Made by a program: the position numbers and the translations under genes
Source of the DNA: CAZTTH01 sp964615975
Lineage (GTDB): Bacteria > Verrucomicrobiota > Lentisphaeria > JABSQK01 > JAJFLO01
NCBI GenBank assembly: GCA_964615975.1
Contig: CAZTTH010000045.1
Location: 1-26,551 of the forward strand
Direction: 5' to 3'
Length of the DNA: 26,551 nucleotides
The notes under the pieces: generated by a model
Told to the model about the DNA's origin: nothing
The model's database searches: none
What the model saw: only the letters and a program-made list of their open reading frames with translations
Part shown: positions 8,807 to 17,027 of the stretch, piece after piece
How positions within the stretch are numbered: position 1 is the stretch's first letter
Layout of the letters: each line of letters begins with the position of its first letter

Positions 8807-9511
8807 TTAATGATTATGCGACTTCCTATAAACATATTTGAGTAGACCAAATATAATCATGATGCTACCCATTAATACGTTGGTGGCGGGTTCAGGTATG
8901 ATGCCAGTCAGGGTAACGTTGTCAATGTGAAATATTGCGGTTCCGTTGTAATCATTGCGATCAATAAACAAGATGCCATAATGAACGATATTTTGGAGGT
9001 CGAGCCCAGCAACCTGACCAGATAATTCGATTAATGTGATGTCTGAAATATTCTGGGTAAAGGTAGTAAAACCTGTATTGGGAGTGTACAAATTGGCAGT
9101 TTGAGTCTTGAAAACTGTGCCATCGCCATCCTGCAATTGAAACCCAATCAACCCGGCAAAGGAATTACCGATAAAATCGATGTCTGATTTTATTGATAGC
9201 GATAGCGTTGCGGAAGGATCGAGACGCAATAATTGGAAGTCATGATTCATGATGACGCCAAAATCGGCTTGGGAAAAATCCGCAACGAGATAGGCAGAAT
9301 TAGGTGGTGAAACACTGGTTAGACTGCTGATGCCGCGATCGGTCAATTCATTGCCGAAAACCTGATAATTGTTGATTGGAATCGATCCTGAGGTTTGTGA
9401 GTCGAAATTATCTACCTGAATCAGGAAAGCATAAGCCGGAGCCAATGTGATCAGGAAAAAGCAAGCAAAAATAGCCATCATCTGTTTATTTAATGAATAG
9501 TTTTTTTTCAT
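8807..9511 (-). CDS. PEP-CTERM sorting-signal protein, function unknown
   Basis: An exported protein of 234 residues. It begins with a signal peptide (KK near the start, a hydrophobic core at about 11-24, cleavage likely after AYA at 28). It ends in a textbook PEP-CTERM tripartite tail at 205-234: IPEPAT, a hydrophobic helix and a basic end (KYVYRK). Such tails are recognised by exosortase, which cuts and sorts the protein at the inner membrane. Its partners are usually encoded in extracellular-polysaccharide loci. The middle is rich in beta-strand-like, Ser/Thr/Asp-rich sequence and resembles a carbohydrate-binding-like beta-sandwich, but I recognise no specific domain. ATG 9511 is chosen because GGAG lies eight bases upstream; an in-frame ATG at 9529 is less well placed. 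The gene lies 37 nt behind the tRNA-Arg gene with no terminator between. No exosortase gene is visible in the window. Confidence 0.85.
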   Translation of the reverse strand: MKKNYSLNKQMMAIFACFFLITLAPAYAFLIQVDNFDSQTSGSIPINNYQVFGNELTDRGISSLTSVSPPNSAYLVADFSQADFGVIMNHDFQLLRLDPSATLSLSIKSDIDFIGNSFAGLIGFQLQDGDGTVFKTQTANLYTPNTGFTTFTQNISDITLIELSGQVAGLDLQNIVHYGILFIDRNDYNGTAIFHIDNVTLTGIIPEPATNVLMGSIMIIFGLLKYVYRKSHNH

Positions 9512-9548
9512 GAAGTGAACTCCAATCAAGGATTAGAAGAGTTATATA

Positions 9549-9624
9549 TGGCGCTCCGGGCAGGGATCGAACCTGCGGCCGACAGCTTAGAAGGCTGTTG
9601 CTCTATCCACTGAGCTACCGGAGC
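9549..9624 (-). tRNA. tRNA-Arg (anticodon UCU)
   Basis: A complete 76-nt cloverleaf on the minus strand. The acceptor arms GCTCCGG and CCGGAGC pair perfectly. The D arm is GCTC...GAGC. The anticodon stem ACAGC/GCTGT holds the loop CTTCTAA with anticodon TCT. The T arm is GCAGG-TTCGATC-CCTGC. The discriminator is G and the 3' CCA is encoded (9551-9549). It reads AGA codons as arginine. Confidence 0.96.
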
Positions 9625-9641
9625 TGATTTTAAGGTGGTCA

Positions 9642-9671
9642 CTAATATGATTTTGGTCAGAGTATTGTCAA
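9642..9671 (-). promoter_or_regulatory. Putative promoter of tRNA-Arg
   Basis: On the minus strand a perfect TTGACA (9671-9666) and TATTAG (9647-9642) are separated by 18 nt. They lie 18 nt upstream of the mature tRNA 5' end, the expected arrangement for a sigma-70 tRNA promoter. The same transcript may extend into the PEP-CTERM gene. Confidence 0.6.
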
Positions 9672-9721
9672 CGCTTGTTTGAGCAAGCCAAATTTAAAAT
9701 AGCATAGATAAGAATACGCTT

Positions 9722-10015
9722 ATGCCAGGAATCGGATTAGGTGAAATGTTAATGATCGTCATGGTGGCAATTGTGTTGTTGCGTCCTGAGGATCTGCCTT
9801 CCTTATTCCGGCAGGCGGGAAAATTGTATCGGGAAATCCAAAAACACTACTTGCGATTCAAGGAATTGACCCAGGAGAGTTTTGATGATGTAATTAAGCA
9901 GGAGAGGATTACCCAGGATGGTCATTCAACGATTTCTAACATCTCATCTGTATCTGATCCCGGTGGCGACAATCTTGAAAAAAGACATAACAAAAATGGC
10001 GATACACGAAGATGA
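9722..10015 (+). CDS. tatB: Sec-independent (Tat) translocase protein, TatB-like
   Basis: A small membrane protein of 97 residues with the TatA/TatB/Hcf106 layout. It has a short N-terminal membrane helix (about 6-20), a hinge (LRPEDLP, where most relatives have LGPEKLP), an amphipathic helix (about 26-55) and a disordered polar tail. Glutamate at position 8 (GIGLGEML) matches TatB; TatA usually has glutamine there. I therefore lean to TatB, the receptor-complex subunit that works with TatC. The tail is short compared with proteobacterial TatB. No tatC or tatA lies in the window, so the Tat genes are scattered or this is an extra paralogue. It is divergent from the tRNA gene and convergent with the glycan operon. 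Family assignment is firm; the A/B decision is less so. Confidence 0.8.
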   Translation: MPGIGLGEMLMIVMVAIVLLRPEDLPSLFRQAGKLYREIQKHYLRFKELTQESFDDVIKQERITQDGHSTISNISSVSDPGGDNLEKRHNKNGDTRR

Positions 10016-10073
10016 TCGCCGAACCAATTTGTAATTCACTCGAGAACCCGGATGTCCATAGTTTAACCAGGGT

Positions 10074-11651
10074 TTAAGTTGTGGAGATAACAGAATTGTC
10101 TTTTTTAAAATAACTCCGATCGCATTCGCAAGTAGCATGACCATCATCATCGAAGCTTAACTTTTCTCCACATAAACACATCCAACCGATTATTTTTGCA
10201 GGACAACCAGTCACCAAAGCGTAATCGGGAACATCTTTGGTGACAACGGCTCCCGCACCAATAAAGGCATAGGTGCCGATGGTAATTCCACAAATAATCG
10301 TTGCATTGGCGCCAATACTCGCACCTTTTTTTACCACCGTTGATCGTAACTCGGACATTCTTGGAATGGCACTGCGGGGATTAATAACGTTAGTGAACAC
10401 CATTGATGGACCACAAAAAACATCATCTTCCAGCACTACACCCTCATAGACTGAAACATTATTCTGAATTTTTACGCCATTGCCAATAACTGCATTCGGG
10501 CCAATTACGACATTTTGTCCAATCTTACAATTTTTACCAATATTAGACCCCTTCATGACATGCGATACGTGCCAGATTTTAGTCCCATCACCGATAACCA
10601 CTCCTTCATCAATAAACGCAGATTCATGCGCGGAATAATTTTTTATTGAAGTTGGCGTTAAACGAAAAGGCATTTCGGGTTCATTTTCAAGTGCTTGCTG
10701 ACATTGATTCAGAACCCTCAATACCCGAAGCCCTTCTTGCCCGTCAGTACGAGGAAGTGATCGATTTTTTATGCAATCAATAAAATGTTGACACTCTGCA
10801 CGCAATGGTTCAATTAAATCATATGAAACCGGTTGGCCAGTAGCTTTATTGGTTTTTGGAATCTGTTGTTCCCAATGAATAATATGAGGATAAACAACCA
10901 ATTTATGCTCCGGTTCGGCATCGTTAAAAACAGCCATTTGTCGATCTCCGATCAGAACCAATTTTTGTTCTTTGAATGGATGTAACCAGGAAACGAAAAT
11001 ATGGGCTTTTACTCCACTGGGAAAGGTCATCATACTCACGGTGATATCGGCATTTTTCTGATGTAAATAATTGCCCCCCTGAGTGACGATGTGGTCAGGC
11101 ATTTCCCGCACCAGGCCCAAAATCACTGATATGTCATGAGGAGCGAATGACCAGAGAATATTTTCTTCTCTTCTTATGGTGCCAAGATTCAAGCGATTCG
11201 AGTAGATATATTGAATTCGACCGAGATCTCCCTGGTCCACAAGTTCCTTCAACTTCAACACAGCCGGATGATACCACAAAAGATGGCCAACCATTAATAT
11301 TCTTTGGGTAAGATTACTCAAATCCACCAATTTTTGCCCATCCGTCAGAGTCAGGCTTAAGGGTTTTTCTACAAACACGTCTTTGCCTGCTTTCATGGCA
11401 GATTCAGCGAGTGATGCATGAGTGATTGCCGGTGTGGCTATCACCACTCCTTCAATCGTGGGATCATGCAGAACATCCTCGATTGAGGTTGTCATTCTTA
11501 CCCGAGGATAGGTATTTTTTAAGGGAGTTAATTGATTATCATCTGTATCACAAATGAGTTCGAGATGATTCAATTCATAAAAATTGCGGATTAAATTACG
11601 CCCCCAATTCCCGGCCCCGATGACGCTGATTCTTGGTGATTTTTGTGCCAT
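10074..11651 (-). CDS. Gfo/Idh/MocA oxidoreductase fused to a hexapeptide acetyltransferase (WlbA-WlbB type)
   Basis: A bifunctional sugar-nucleotide enzyme of 525 residues, last gene of the glycan operon. The N-terminal half (about 5-335) is a Gfo/Idh/MocA dehydrogenase with the NAD-binding loop GAGNWG (12-17), EKP (95-97) and APHD (170-173). It resembles WlbA/WbpB, which oxidise UDP-GlcNAcA at C3. The C-terminal half (about 340-490) is a left-handed beta-helix acetyltransferase like WlbB/WbpD, with IWHVSHV (359-365), where the catalytic histidine lies, and many I-G-x-x hexads. In known pathways these two steps flank an aminotransferase and lead to UDP-2,3-diacetamido uronic acids. An extra C-terminal CLC...CEC quartet (C502, C504, C518, C520) looks like a small metal-binding knuckle. 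ATG 11651 has AAGGAAA upstream. The UDP-GlcNAc 6-dehydrogenase and DegT aminotransferase of that route are not in the window. Confidence 0.88.
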   Translation of the reverse strand: MAQKSPRISVIGAGNWGRNLIRNFYELNHLELICDTDDNQLTPLKNTYPRVRMTTSIEDVLHDPTIEGVVIATPAITHASLAESAMKAGKDVFVEKPLSLTLTDGQKLVDLSNLTQRILMVGHLLWYHPAVLKLKELVDQGDLGRIQYIYSNRLNLGTIRREENILWSFAPHDISVILGLVREMPDHIVTQGGNYLHQKNADITVSMMTFPSGVKAHIFVSWLHPFKEQKLVLIGDRQMAVFNDAEPEHKLVVYPHIIHWEQQIPKTNKATGQPVSYDLIEPLRAECQHFIDCIKNRSLPRTDGQEGLRVLRVLNQCQQALENEPEMPFRLTPTSIKNYSAHESAFIDEGVVIGDGTKIWHVSHVMKGSNIGKNCKIGQNVVIGPNAVIGNGVKIQNNVSVYEGVVLEDDVFCGPSMVFTNVINPRSAIPRMSELRSTVVKKGASIGANATIICGITIGTYAFIGAGAVVTKDVPDYALVTGCPAKIIGWMCLCGEKLSFDDDGHATCECDRSYFKKDNSVISTT

Positions 11652-11687
11652 AGAAATTTTCCTTGGATTATAAATATCCCTTAATTC

Positions 11688-12872
11688 TCAATGTTCATGA
11701 TGAGGGGAGCGATGGATTACTTCCCAGGTTTTTTGCGCAATATTTTGCCATGAGGAATGATTAACAACATAAGCGCGTGCTTTTTTTCCCATTTCACCCA
11801 ATCGCTCAGGATGATCGAGTAACAGAGAAACTTTCGCGGTAAAATCTTCCCAATCTCCAGGATTAAATAATACTCCTCCACCGGAAGATTCAACATAATC
11901 CATTTCCGGAACCGCACCCACTACAGCCGGAATTCCACAGGCAAAATATTCAAGGCATTTAAGTGATGACACCCCCATGCGATTTCGGCCCGGGATATAG
12001 GGAGCCAAGGCAAAATCGAAACTGGCGATATAATCGTTCAGCATTGAATGTTCGATGAATCCGGTAAAGTGAATAAAAGGTTGTAATTGTAAATCAACCA
12101 TTCGTTTTTTAGTTGTTGCTTGATTATAACCATCCCCGACTAACAAGAAGTACAATTGGGGATGGCGTTGTGTCAGTCCAGGGATGATCTCGATCATTTC
12201 TTTAATCCCATCCCAAGGGGTAAAACAACCAATATAACCCATGATGGTGCGGTCGATTGGCAAACCCAGTTTTTCTCGACATTCTTGTTTTTCTCGAATG
12301 TGAAATCGCTTTAAGTTTACCCCATTGCGTATCACCACGGTTTTCTTTTTTATCGCAAATATACGATCCAATTCGTCCTTGATCCCCTGGGTTACACAGA
12401 TGATCCAGGTTGCCCTTTTAAAACTGAAAAATTCTCCCAATCTGGAGGCCCATCTAATAGGAAAAGAAGCGTTGCGGGCAGCCAAATCCCATGCAAAAAA
12501 ACCATTAACCTCAACGATCAAGGGGATGCGATAGATCCAGGACAATACGCCAATTAAAATTGTTGAATAACTCTGACGAAGATAAATAACCTGTGGCCGA
12601 TTATAAGCATTTATGAATTGAAATGACAAACGAAAAAAAAGTAACAAATCGAAAAGGAAAAATCGCAAAACCGGAATATTCGGGGTGCGAATCGTATTTA
12701 TTTTAACCAGGGGAATTTCAATGCGGGAAGGCAATCCTATATCCACCAACCACAGGTCAATTTGACAATTGAATTTGACTAACTCCGCATGCAATTCACG
12801 TAAATGTGTAGCCGGACCTTCGACACTGGAATGGGGAATACATGCGATCGAACAAATTTTAGTCAAGGACAT
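11688..12872 (-). CDS. Glycosyltransferase family 4 protein
   Basis: A GT-B glycosyltransferase of 394 residues. The N-terminal acceptor domain includes a hydrophobic, membrane-associating stretch (roughly residues 75-120). The C-terminal donor domain shows IRNGVNLKRF, YIGCFTPWDGI, LLVGDGYN and LKCLEYFACGIPAVVG, the retaining GT4 pattern. The first acidic residue of the usual E-x7-E pair seems to be replaced in the RNRMGVSSLKCLE segment. I place the start at ATG 12872 (SLTKICSIACIP). The longer frame back to 12929 would begin inside a repeated element at 12900-12974, and its extra residues (LARCGMTE) are typical of translated dispersed repeats. It lies between the asnB-like and WlbA-like genes in the same operon and would add one sugar to the lipid-linked repeat unit. 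Donor unknown. Confidence 0.85.
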   Translation of the reverse strand: MSLTKICSIACIPHSSVEGPATHLRELHAELVKFNCQIDLWLVDIGLPSRIEIPLVKINTIRTPNIPVLRFFLFDLLLFFRLSFQFINAYNRPQVIYLRQSYSTILIGVLSWIYRIPLIVEVNGFFAWDLAARNASFPIRWASRLGEFFSFKRATWIICVTQGIKDELDRIFAIKKKTVVIRNGVNLKRFHIREKQECREKLGLPIDRTIMGYIGCFTPWDGIKEMIEIIPGLTQRHPQLYFLLVGDGYNQATTKKRMVDLQLQPFIHFTGFIEHSMLNDYIASFDFALAPYIPGRNRMGVSSLKCLEYFACGIPAVVGAVPEMDYVESSGGGVLFNPGDWEDFTAKVSLLLDHPERLGEMGKKARAYVVNHSSWQNIAQKTWEVIHRSPHHEH

Positions 12873-12899
12873 GAGATTATTCTCTTGTTTACCTACTTC

Positions 12900-12974
12900 T
12901 GTCATTCCGCATCGAGCCAAGAAATTCATGGAGTTTTCTCATCATAATTTGTCCTGCCGTACGGCAGGATGACA
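12900..12974. repeat. Dispersed-repeat-like element with an 18-bp palindrome
   Basis: The gap between the asnB-like gene and the GT4 gene holds a perfect 18-bp palindrome (TCCTGCCGT / ACGGCAGGA, 12952-12969). An outer, nearly perfect inverted pair, TGTCATTCC (12900-12908) and GGATGACA (12967-12974), bounds about 75 bp. GTCATTCC...GGATGAC ends around a GC-rich palindrome are characteristic of small dispersed intergenic repeats in many bacteria. In the operon mRNA it would form a strong hairpin. Only one copy is visible here. Confidence 0.5.
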
Positions 12975-12997
12975 TTGGTTTGCGGGCAGGGTACGCT

Positions 12998-14875
12998 TTA
13001 GGAAATGGGGGTGGATTGGTCCAAAAAAACGCGTGCCCAAATTTCCAGACTGGCTAATTTCCACATCATATTCGTACCGAGATTAATCTCTCCGTTTTTA
13101 AAGCGATACAACCATTGATGATCAATCCAATTCCGCTGGTTAAATGATTCTGAACAGATAATTTTCTTAAAATAAACGCCTAATTTTCCCTCCAGCCATG
13201 ATTGATCCGGAGCCGCAAACCCGATTTTATCATAGCGCTTCAAAATATCATCTGGAACGATACCTTTAACCGCCTGACGCAATAACCATTTTCCATAACC
13301 ATCTCTGATTTTATCATGGTTGGCTAATACCATCCCCATTTCTACTAATCTTTGATCAAGAAAGGGAAGTCGGGTTTCCAATGAAAAAGCCATGGAATTC
13401 CGGTCTTCAAAATGCAATAAGTCAGGCAATTGCCAATGTTTTATTACCATCAATTGGTGATAGGATAAGCGATTAAGTGAACATTTAATGACGGGAAATT
13501 TTTTGGGAGGTAATACCGCTTTCAGGTCAGGATGAAGCGGCAATGTTATAGATTTACGAAAATGCCGCAGTTTTGATCTCAGCCTAATGGGAATAAAGTT
13601 AAATAGAGTATATCCCAACAATTGGTGTGGTAAAAAGGAATGATAATTGATTGCTGATCGAGCTGTCAACCAAGCTTGACGCCAATTACCTGCTGCAATA
13701 AAATCAGCGATCGCGGCAGGAAAAAACATGGGATAGCCAATAAAAACCTCATCACCACCCTGTCCATCTAAAAGGACTTTAATCCCGTTTTCATGAACTG
13801 CCTCCATGACTTTCCATTGCGCGTAACAACTACCTGAGGTCAGTGGAATTTCCTGATGATAGACAAGTTTTTCCAGTTCATGCGGTAAATCATCTTCAGC
13901 CATTCGCACAAAATGAGTTTGCAATGAATTTTGTTTGGCAAGCAATCTGACGTATTGCGATTCATCCAAGCTGAAGTCGGGAAAGTGAGCGGTAAAAGTA
14001 TGATAACTAAACGGGCTCTGTTGTTGAGTAGTAATACGATGAGCCAAACCGACAATGGAAGACGAATCGATGCCCCCGGATAAAGTTGAACCAATGGGAA
14101 CATCGCTACGCAAGCGAATTGCGACTGCATCCGTCAGTAAATCATGAACTTGATCAGGTTTGGGAGAGTGAGAATAAGTCAAATGATTCTGAAGTGGATA
14201 TTGCGGCCAATAAGATTTGAAATTGAGATGCTGAAAGTCATCGATTTTGATGATCAAATTATGGCCGGGCTCCAATTGATCGATATCTTTAAACAGGGAT
14301 TGTTGATCACAATTAAGATATCCATCGCAAATAAAACGTGATAATGCTGGCAAGTTAGGACTTGCTTTGACTCCTGCAGCTAAAATGGACTTGATCTCTG
14401 ATGCCCAATAAAACTTCTCTGCAGTTTTGGAATAGAAAAGTGGCTTTATCCCGAAATGATCACGGCTTAACATTAATAATTGTTTTGCTTTATCCCATAA
14501 AGCAAAAGCCCACATGCCATTAAAGTGATGAACACATTGTTCCCCCCACTGTTCATAGGCATGGAGTATCACTTCAGTATCACAGCGAGTCTTGAATTCA
14601 TGCCCCTTTGCTTTTAATTCAATCATCAATTCGACATAATTATAGATTTCGCCATTATAAGTAATCCACAAGGAGCTATCCTCATTAGACATTGGTTGCC
14701 TGCCACCTTCCAGATCGATTATGCTTAAGCGCCGATGTCCAAGCCAGATGTGTTCATCATGATAAAATCCTTCTCCGTCTGGACCGCGGTGTTTCAATGA
14801 ATCGGTCATGCAACGAATTGCTTGACTGTGATCAATTCCAGGCTTGAAAGAGAGAATTCCAGTTATACCGCACAT
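12998..14875 (-). CDS. asnB: Asparagine synthase (glutamine-hydrolysing) family amidotransferase
   Basis: A two-domain cytoplasmic enzyme of 625 residues. An N-terminal nucleophile glutaminase domain (about 2-200) has catalytic C2 (MCGITG), HRRLSIIDL (47-55), YNGEIYN (73-79) and the CDTE pocket (98-101). A C-terminal ATP-pyrophosphatase domain carries SGGIDSS (266-272) and later DGQGGDE. All residues needed for glutamine hydrolysis and acyl-adenylate formation are present. In housekeeping roles it makes asparagine. Inside O-antigen and capsule operons, members of this family (for example WbpS) are thought to amidate a sugar carboxylate. Placed between two glycosyltransferase genes, the latter role is likelier here and implies an acidic sugar or acid in the glycan. 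Seventy bases separate it from the upstream GT4 gene, and no clear ribosome binding site precedes ATG 14875. Confidence 0.9.
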   Translation of the reverse strand: MCGITGILSFKPGIDHSQAIRCMTDSLKHRGPDGEGFYHDEHIWLGHRRLSIIDLEGGRQPMSNEDSSLWITYNGEIYNYVELMIELKAKGHEFKTRCDTEVILHAYEQWGEQCVHHFNGMWAFALWDKAKQLLMLSRDHFGIKPLFYSKTAEKFYWASEIKSILAAGVKASPNLPALSRFICDGYLNCDQQSLFKDIDQLEPGHNLIIKIDDFQHLNFKSYWPQYPLQNHLTYSHSPKPDQVHDLLTDAVAIRLRSDVPIGSTLSGGIDSSSIVGLAHRITTQQQSPFSYHTFTAHFPDFSLDESQYVRLLAKQNSLQTHFVRMAEDDLPHELEKLVYHQEIPLTSGSCYAQWKVMEAVHENGIKVLLDGQGGDEVFIGYPMFFPAAIADFIAAGNWRQAWLTARSAINYHSFLPHQLLGYTLFNFIPIRLRSKLRHFRKSITLPLHPDLKAVLPPKKFPVIKCSLNRLSYHQLMVIKHWQLPDLLHFEDRNSMAFSLETRLPFLDQRLVEMGMVLANHDKIRDGYGKWLLRQAVKGIVPDDILKRYDKIGFAAPDQSWLEGKLGVYFKKIICSESFNQRNWIDHQWLYRFKNGEINLGTNMMWKLASLEIWARVFLDQSTPIS

Positions 14876-14945
14876 GGGTTGATTTAATAGTATGGTGAAA
14901 TTTGGCGGGTTGGATGATGATTCGGCATCAATGGAAGGAAGAGGC

Positions 14946-16043
14946 TTAATGCCGAATATTCTTCAGAATGTCTTGATAAAATAAATAGATTTGATGGGCA
15001 GATTTTTCGCGGGTATACGTTTTACCGTGTTGTGCGATATGCTGATGATCCCAGGTGCGGGATAAAGCGGTCATGATCTTATCAGCGATATCATCGGGGG
15101 AATAAGGATCGCACAGGAAACCATAACTGTCATCGATGATTTGTTCGGGGATTCCACCGACACGCGCTCCCACAACCGGAGTGCCACATGCCATCGCTTC
15201 CATGACAACATTAGGCCAGCCTTCACTGATACTGGGGAGAACCAGAAGGGATGACTGGTGCATGGTTTCAGCGAGTTGATCTGGCGGTAATTGCCCCAGG
15301 AATCGGCATTGTTTAGCGATTCCATGGGCGCCGATTTTTTTTTCCATCACCGGCTTTAGAGGACCATCTCCAGCAAGTAAAAAAACCAGGTCGGTGAATT
15401 GCTTGGATAATAGGGCAAATACGTCTATCAAGCGCTCAACATTTTTCACCGGCAGGAGAGCACCGGCAAATAAAATGGTATTGATAGAACGATTTTTTTC
15501 TTGTTCTGGCAGCCACACAAAGATTGATTCAGGAATTCCATCCGGAATAAATCGGCATTGTTCCGATTTTGCCCCCAACCGGATCGCTTCATCACAGATG
15601 TGTTGTGAAACGCCGACCAGGCCGTTGCTGGATTTAAGCGTTTGGTTTATTGTCTGGTACAGGTAAGCACTACGGTGTGGATAAATCAGGATATCATCAC
15701 CTCGAGCAGTAACTACGTAAGGTATCCCCGTGCGCTGGCTCAATTTTTTTGCCGCCAACCCATCAGGATAGGCAAAATGAGCATGAATGAGATCAAAATG
15801 AGTTTGCGAATCGACCTTGTGCCATCCCGACAGAGTACTTTGAATAAATAACCAACTCTTGATGACTTCGATCTTGGGAAAGAAAGGACAGTGAACATTG
15901 GTCACCTGATTATCATTTATGGGACATACTCTTGATTCCTGAACCGCAATGGTATGGGTAGATGCATGTTTTTGTATTCGTCTAATTTGATCATAAACCA
16001 CTGATTGCGTATCCAGGCTTCTCTCTATATATAAAACACGCAT
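14946..16043 (-). CDS. Glycosyltransferase family 4 protein
   Basis: A GT-B retaining glycosyltransferase of 365 residues. The N-terminal half shows FDLIHAHFAYPDGLAA, the acceptor-side signature of many GT4 enzymes. The donor half shows FIPDGI, ILFAGALLPVKNVERLI, LLAGDGPLK and EGWPNVVMEAMACGTPVV, with the complete E-x7-E pair that binds the nucleotide sugar, followed by GGIPEQI. Length and domain order are normal for the family. It starts at ATG 16043, 29 nt behind the GT2 gene, in the middle of the operon. It probably adds a sugar to the undecaprenyl-linked oligosaccharide at the inner face of the cytoplasmic membrane. The donor cannot be assigned. Confidence 0.92.
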   Translation of the reverse strand: MRVLYIERSLDTQSVVYDQIRRIQKHASTHTIAVQESRVCPINDNQVTNVHCPFFPKIEVIKSWLFIQSTLSGWHKVDSQTHFDLIHAHFAYPDGLAAKKLSQRTGIPYVVTARGDDILIYPHRSAYLYQTINQTLKSSNGLVGVSQHICDEAIRLGAKSEQCRFIPDGIPESIFVWLPEQEKNRSINTILFAGALLPVKNVERLIDVFALLSKQFTDLVFLLAGDGPLKPVMEKKIGAHGIAKQCRFLGQLPPDQLAETMHQSSLLVLPSISEGWPNVVMEAMACGTPVVGARVGGIPEQIIDDSYGFLCDPYSPDDIADKIMTALSRTWDHQHIAQHGKTYTREKSAHQIYLFYQDILKNIRH

Positions 16044-16072
16044 GATTCAAACTGCGGCTAAGTTGAATGCGA

Positions 16073-17023
16073 TCAATCAAGGAGCTTCAATTGAAGCGAA
16101 GTGTAGAGTGGAATTAAATAGGATTTGATCATTCCCCACCAATTATGAACATTGATTTTATTCAATGAATATGCCTGTTTCATCATATTTCTGGCCTCAT
16201 CCAATTTATTTTCTGATAATAGGATATGTCCAAATTTTAAAGATTGATATGATTTTTGCTTTAGAGCAAGAGAGGTCAATTGAATTCTATCCTTGTGGTT
16301 TATTTGCGAATGATTTTGCAGCTCACGTAAAAAATCATTAATGACCACCATGTTTCCTTTATAGGATAAGGCTGAATTGCTGCTATTGCTGCCAGGAGTA
16401 GCACGATAAGACAAGAAAGGTTTAGGAACGAAATCAAACTCAGTTATCAAGGCCAGTCTCAGCCAGAGATCCCAATCCTCGACACTTTGTCGTCCGGTGC
16501 GAAAACAGGGATCCATTTCTTTGATCAAGGTTGATCGCACTATCACAGATGAACAATAGATAAAATTCAGTGACAACAAGTGCTTCAATACGTTATGCCG
16601 GTAACATTTTGGGTTATCCTCTGAAATCACCTGATCATTCACATCAATAGTTAATGCTTGTGTATAAGTCAATCCTGTATTCGGTTGATCAAACAAGGGC
16701 AATTGATCTTCCAATTTCCTGGGATGCCAGAGATCATCAGCATCTAAAAATGCGATGAATTCACCTTGTGCTACTGATATCCCCCTGTTTCTGGCGACTG
16801 CCTGTGAGGAATTGGGTTGATGATGATAACTGATTCGAGAATCTTTTAATAACCAATTTTCTACGACTTCTCTAGTATTATCGGTCGATCCATCATCAAT
16901 GACAATGGCCTCCCAATGAGGATATGTTTGCTTGATCACTGAAGCGAGTGTTTTACCGATAAAGTGAGCAGCATTATACGAAGGTATGATGATTGATACT
17001 AAGACTCCTTTAAAAACCTGCAT
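16073..17023 (-). CDS. Glycosyltransferase family 2 protein
   Basis: An inverting GT-A glycosyltransferase of 316 residues. The N terminus SIIIPSYNAAHFIGKTL is the standard nucleotide-binding start of GT2, followed by VIDDGSTDNT, ARNRGISVAQGEFIAFLDADD (DAD is the metal-binding motif) and an EDWDLWLRL segment carrying the likely catalytic base. The C-terminal 80 residues are helical with no membrane-spanning segment I would trust. They resemble the tetratricopeptide-like tail seen in some polysaccharide GT2 proteins. ATG 17023 lies 4 nt after the stop codon of the 574-residue protein gene, so translation is probably coupled. Substrate unknown; the function is to add one sugar to the repeat unit. 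Confidence 0.92.
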   Translation of the reverse strand: MQVFKGVLVSIIIPSYNAAHFIGKTLASVIKQTYPHWEAIVIDDGSTDNTREVVENWLLKDSRISYHHQPNSSQAVARNRGISVAQGEFIAFLDADDLWHPRKLEDQLPLFDQPNTGLTYTQALTIDVNDQVISEDNPKCYRHNVLKHLLSLNFIYCSSVIVRSTLIKEMDPCFRTGRQSVEDWDLWLRLALITEFDFVPKPFLSYRATPGSNSSNSALSYKGNMVVINDFLRELQNHSQINHKDRIQLTSLALKQKSYQSLKFGHILLSENKLDEARNMMKQAYSLNKINVHNWWGMIKSYLIPLYTSLQLKLLD

Positions 17024-17027
17024 TTAA

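Noticed and set aside
12873..12929. An N-terminal extension of the GT4 gene back to 12929
   Set aside because: It would translate the outer end of the repeat element and gives residues typical of translated intergenic repeats. ATG 12872 begins at the family's usual N terminus.
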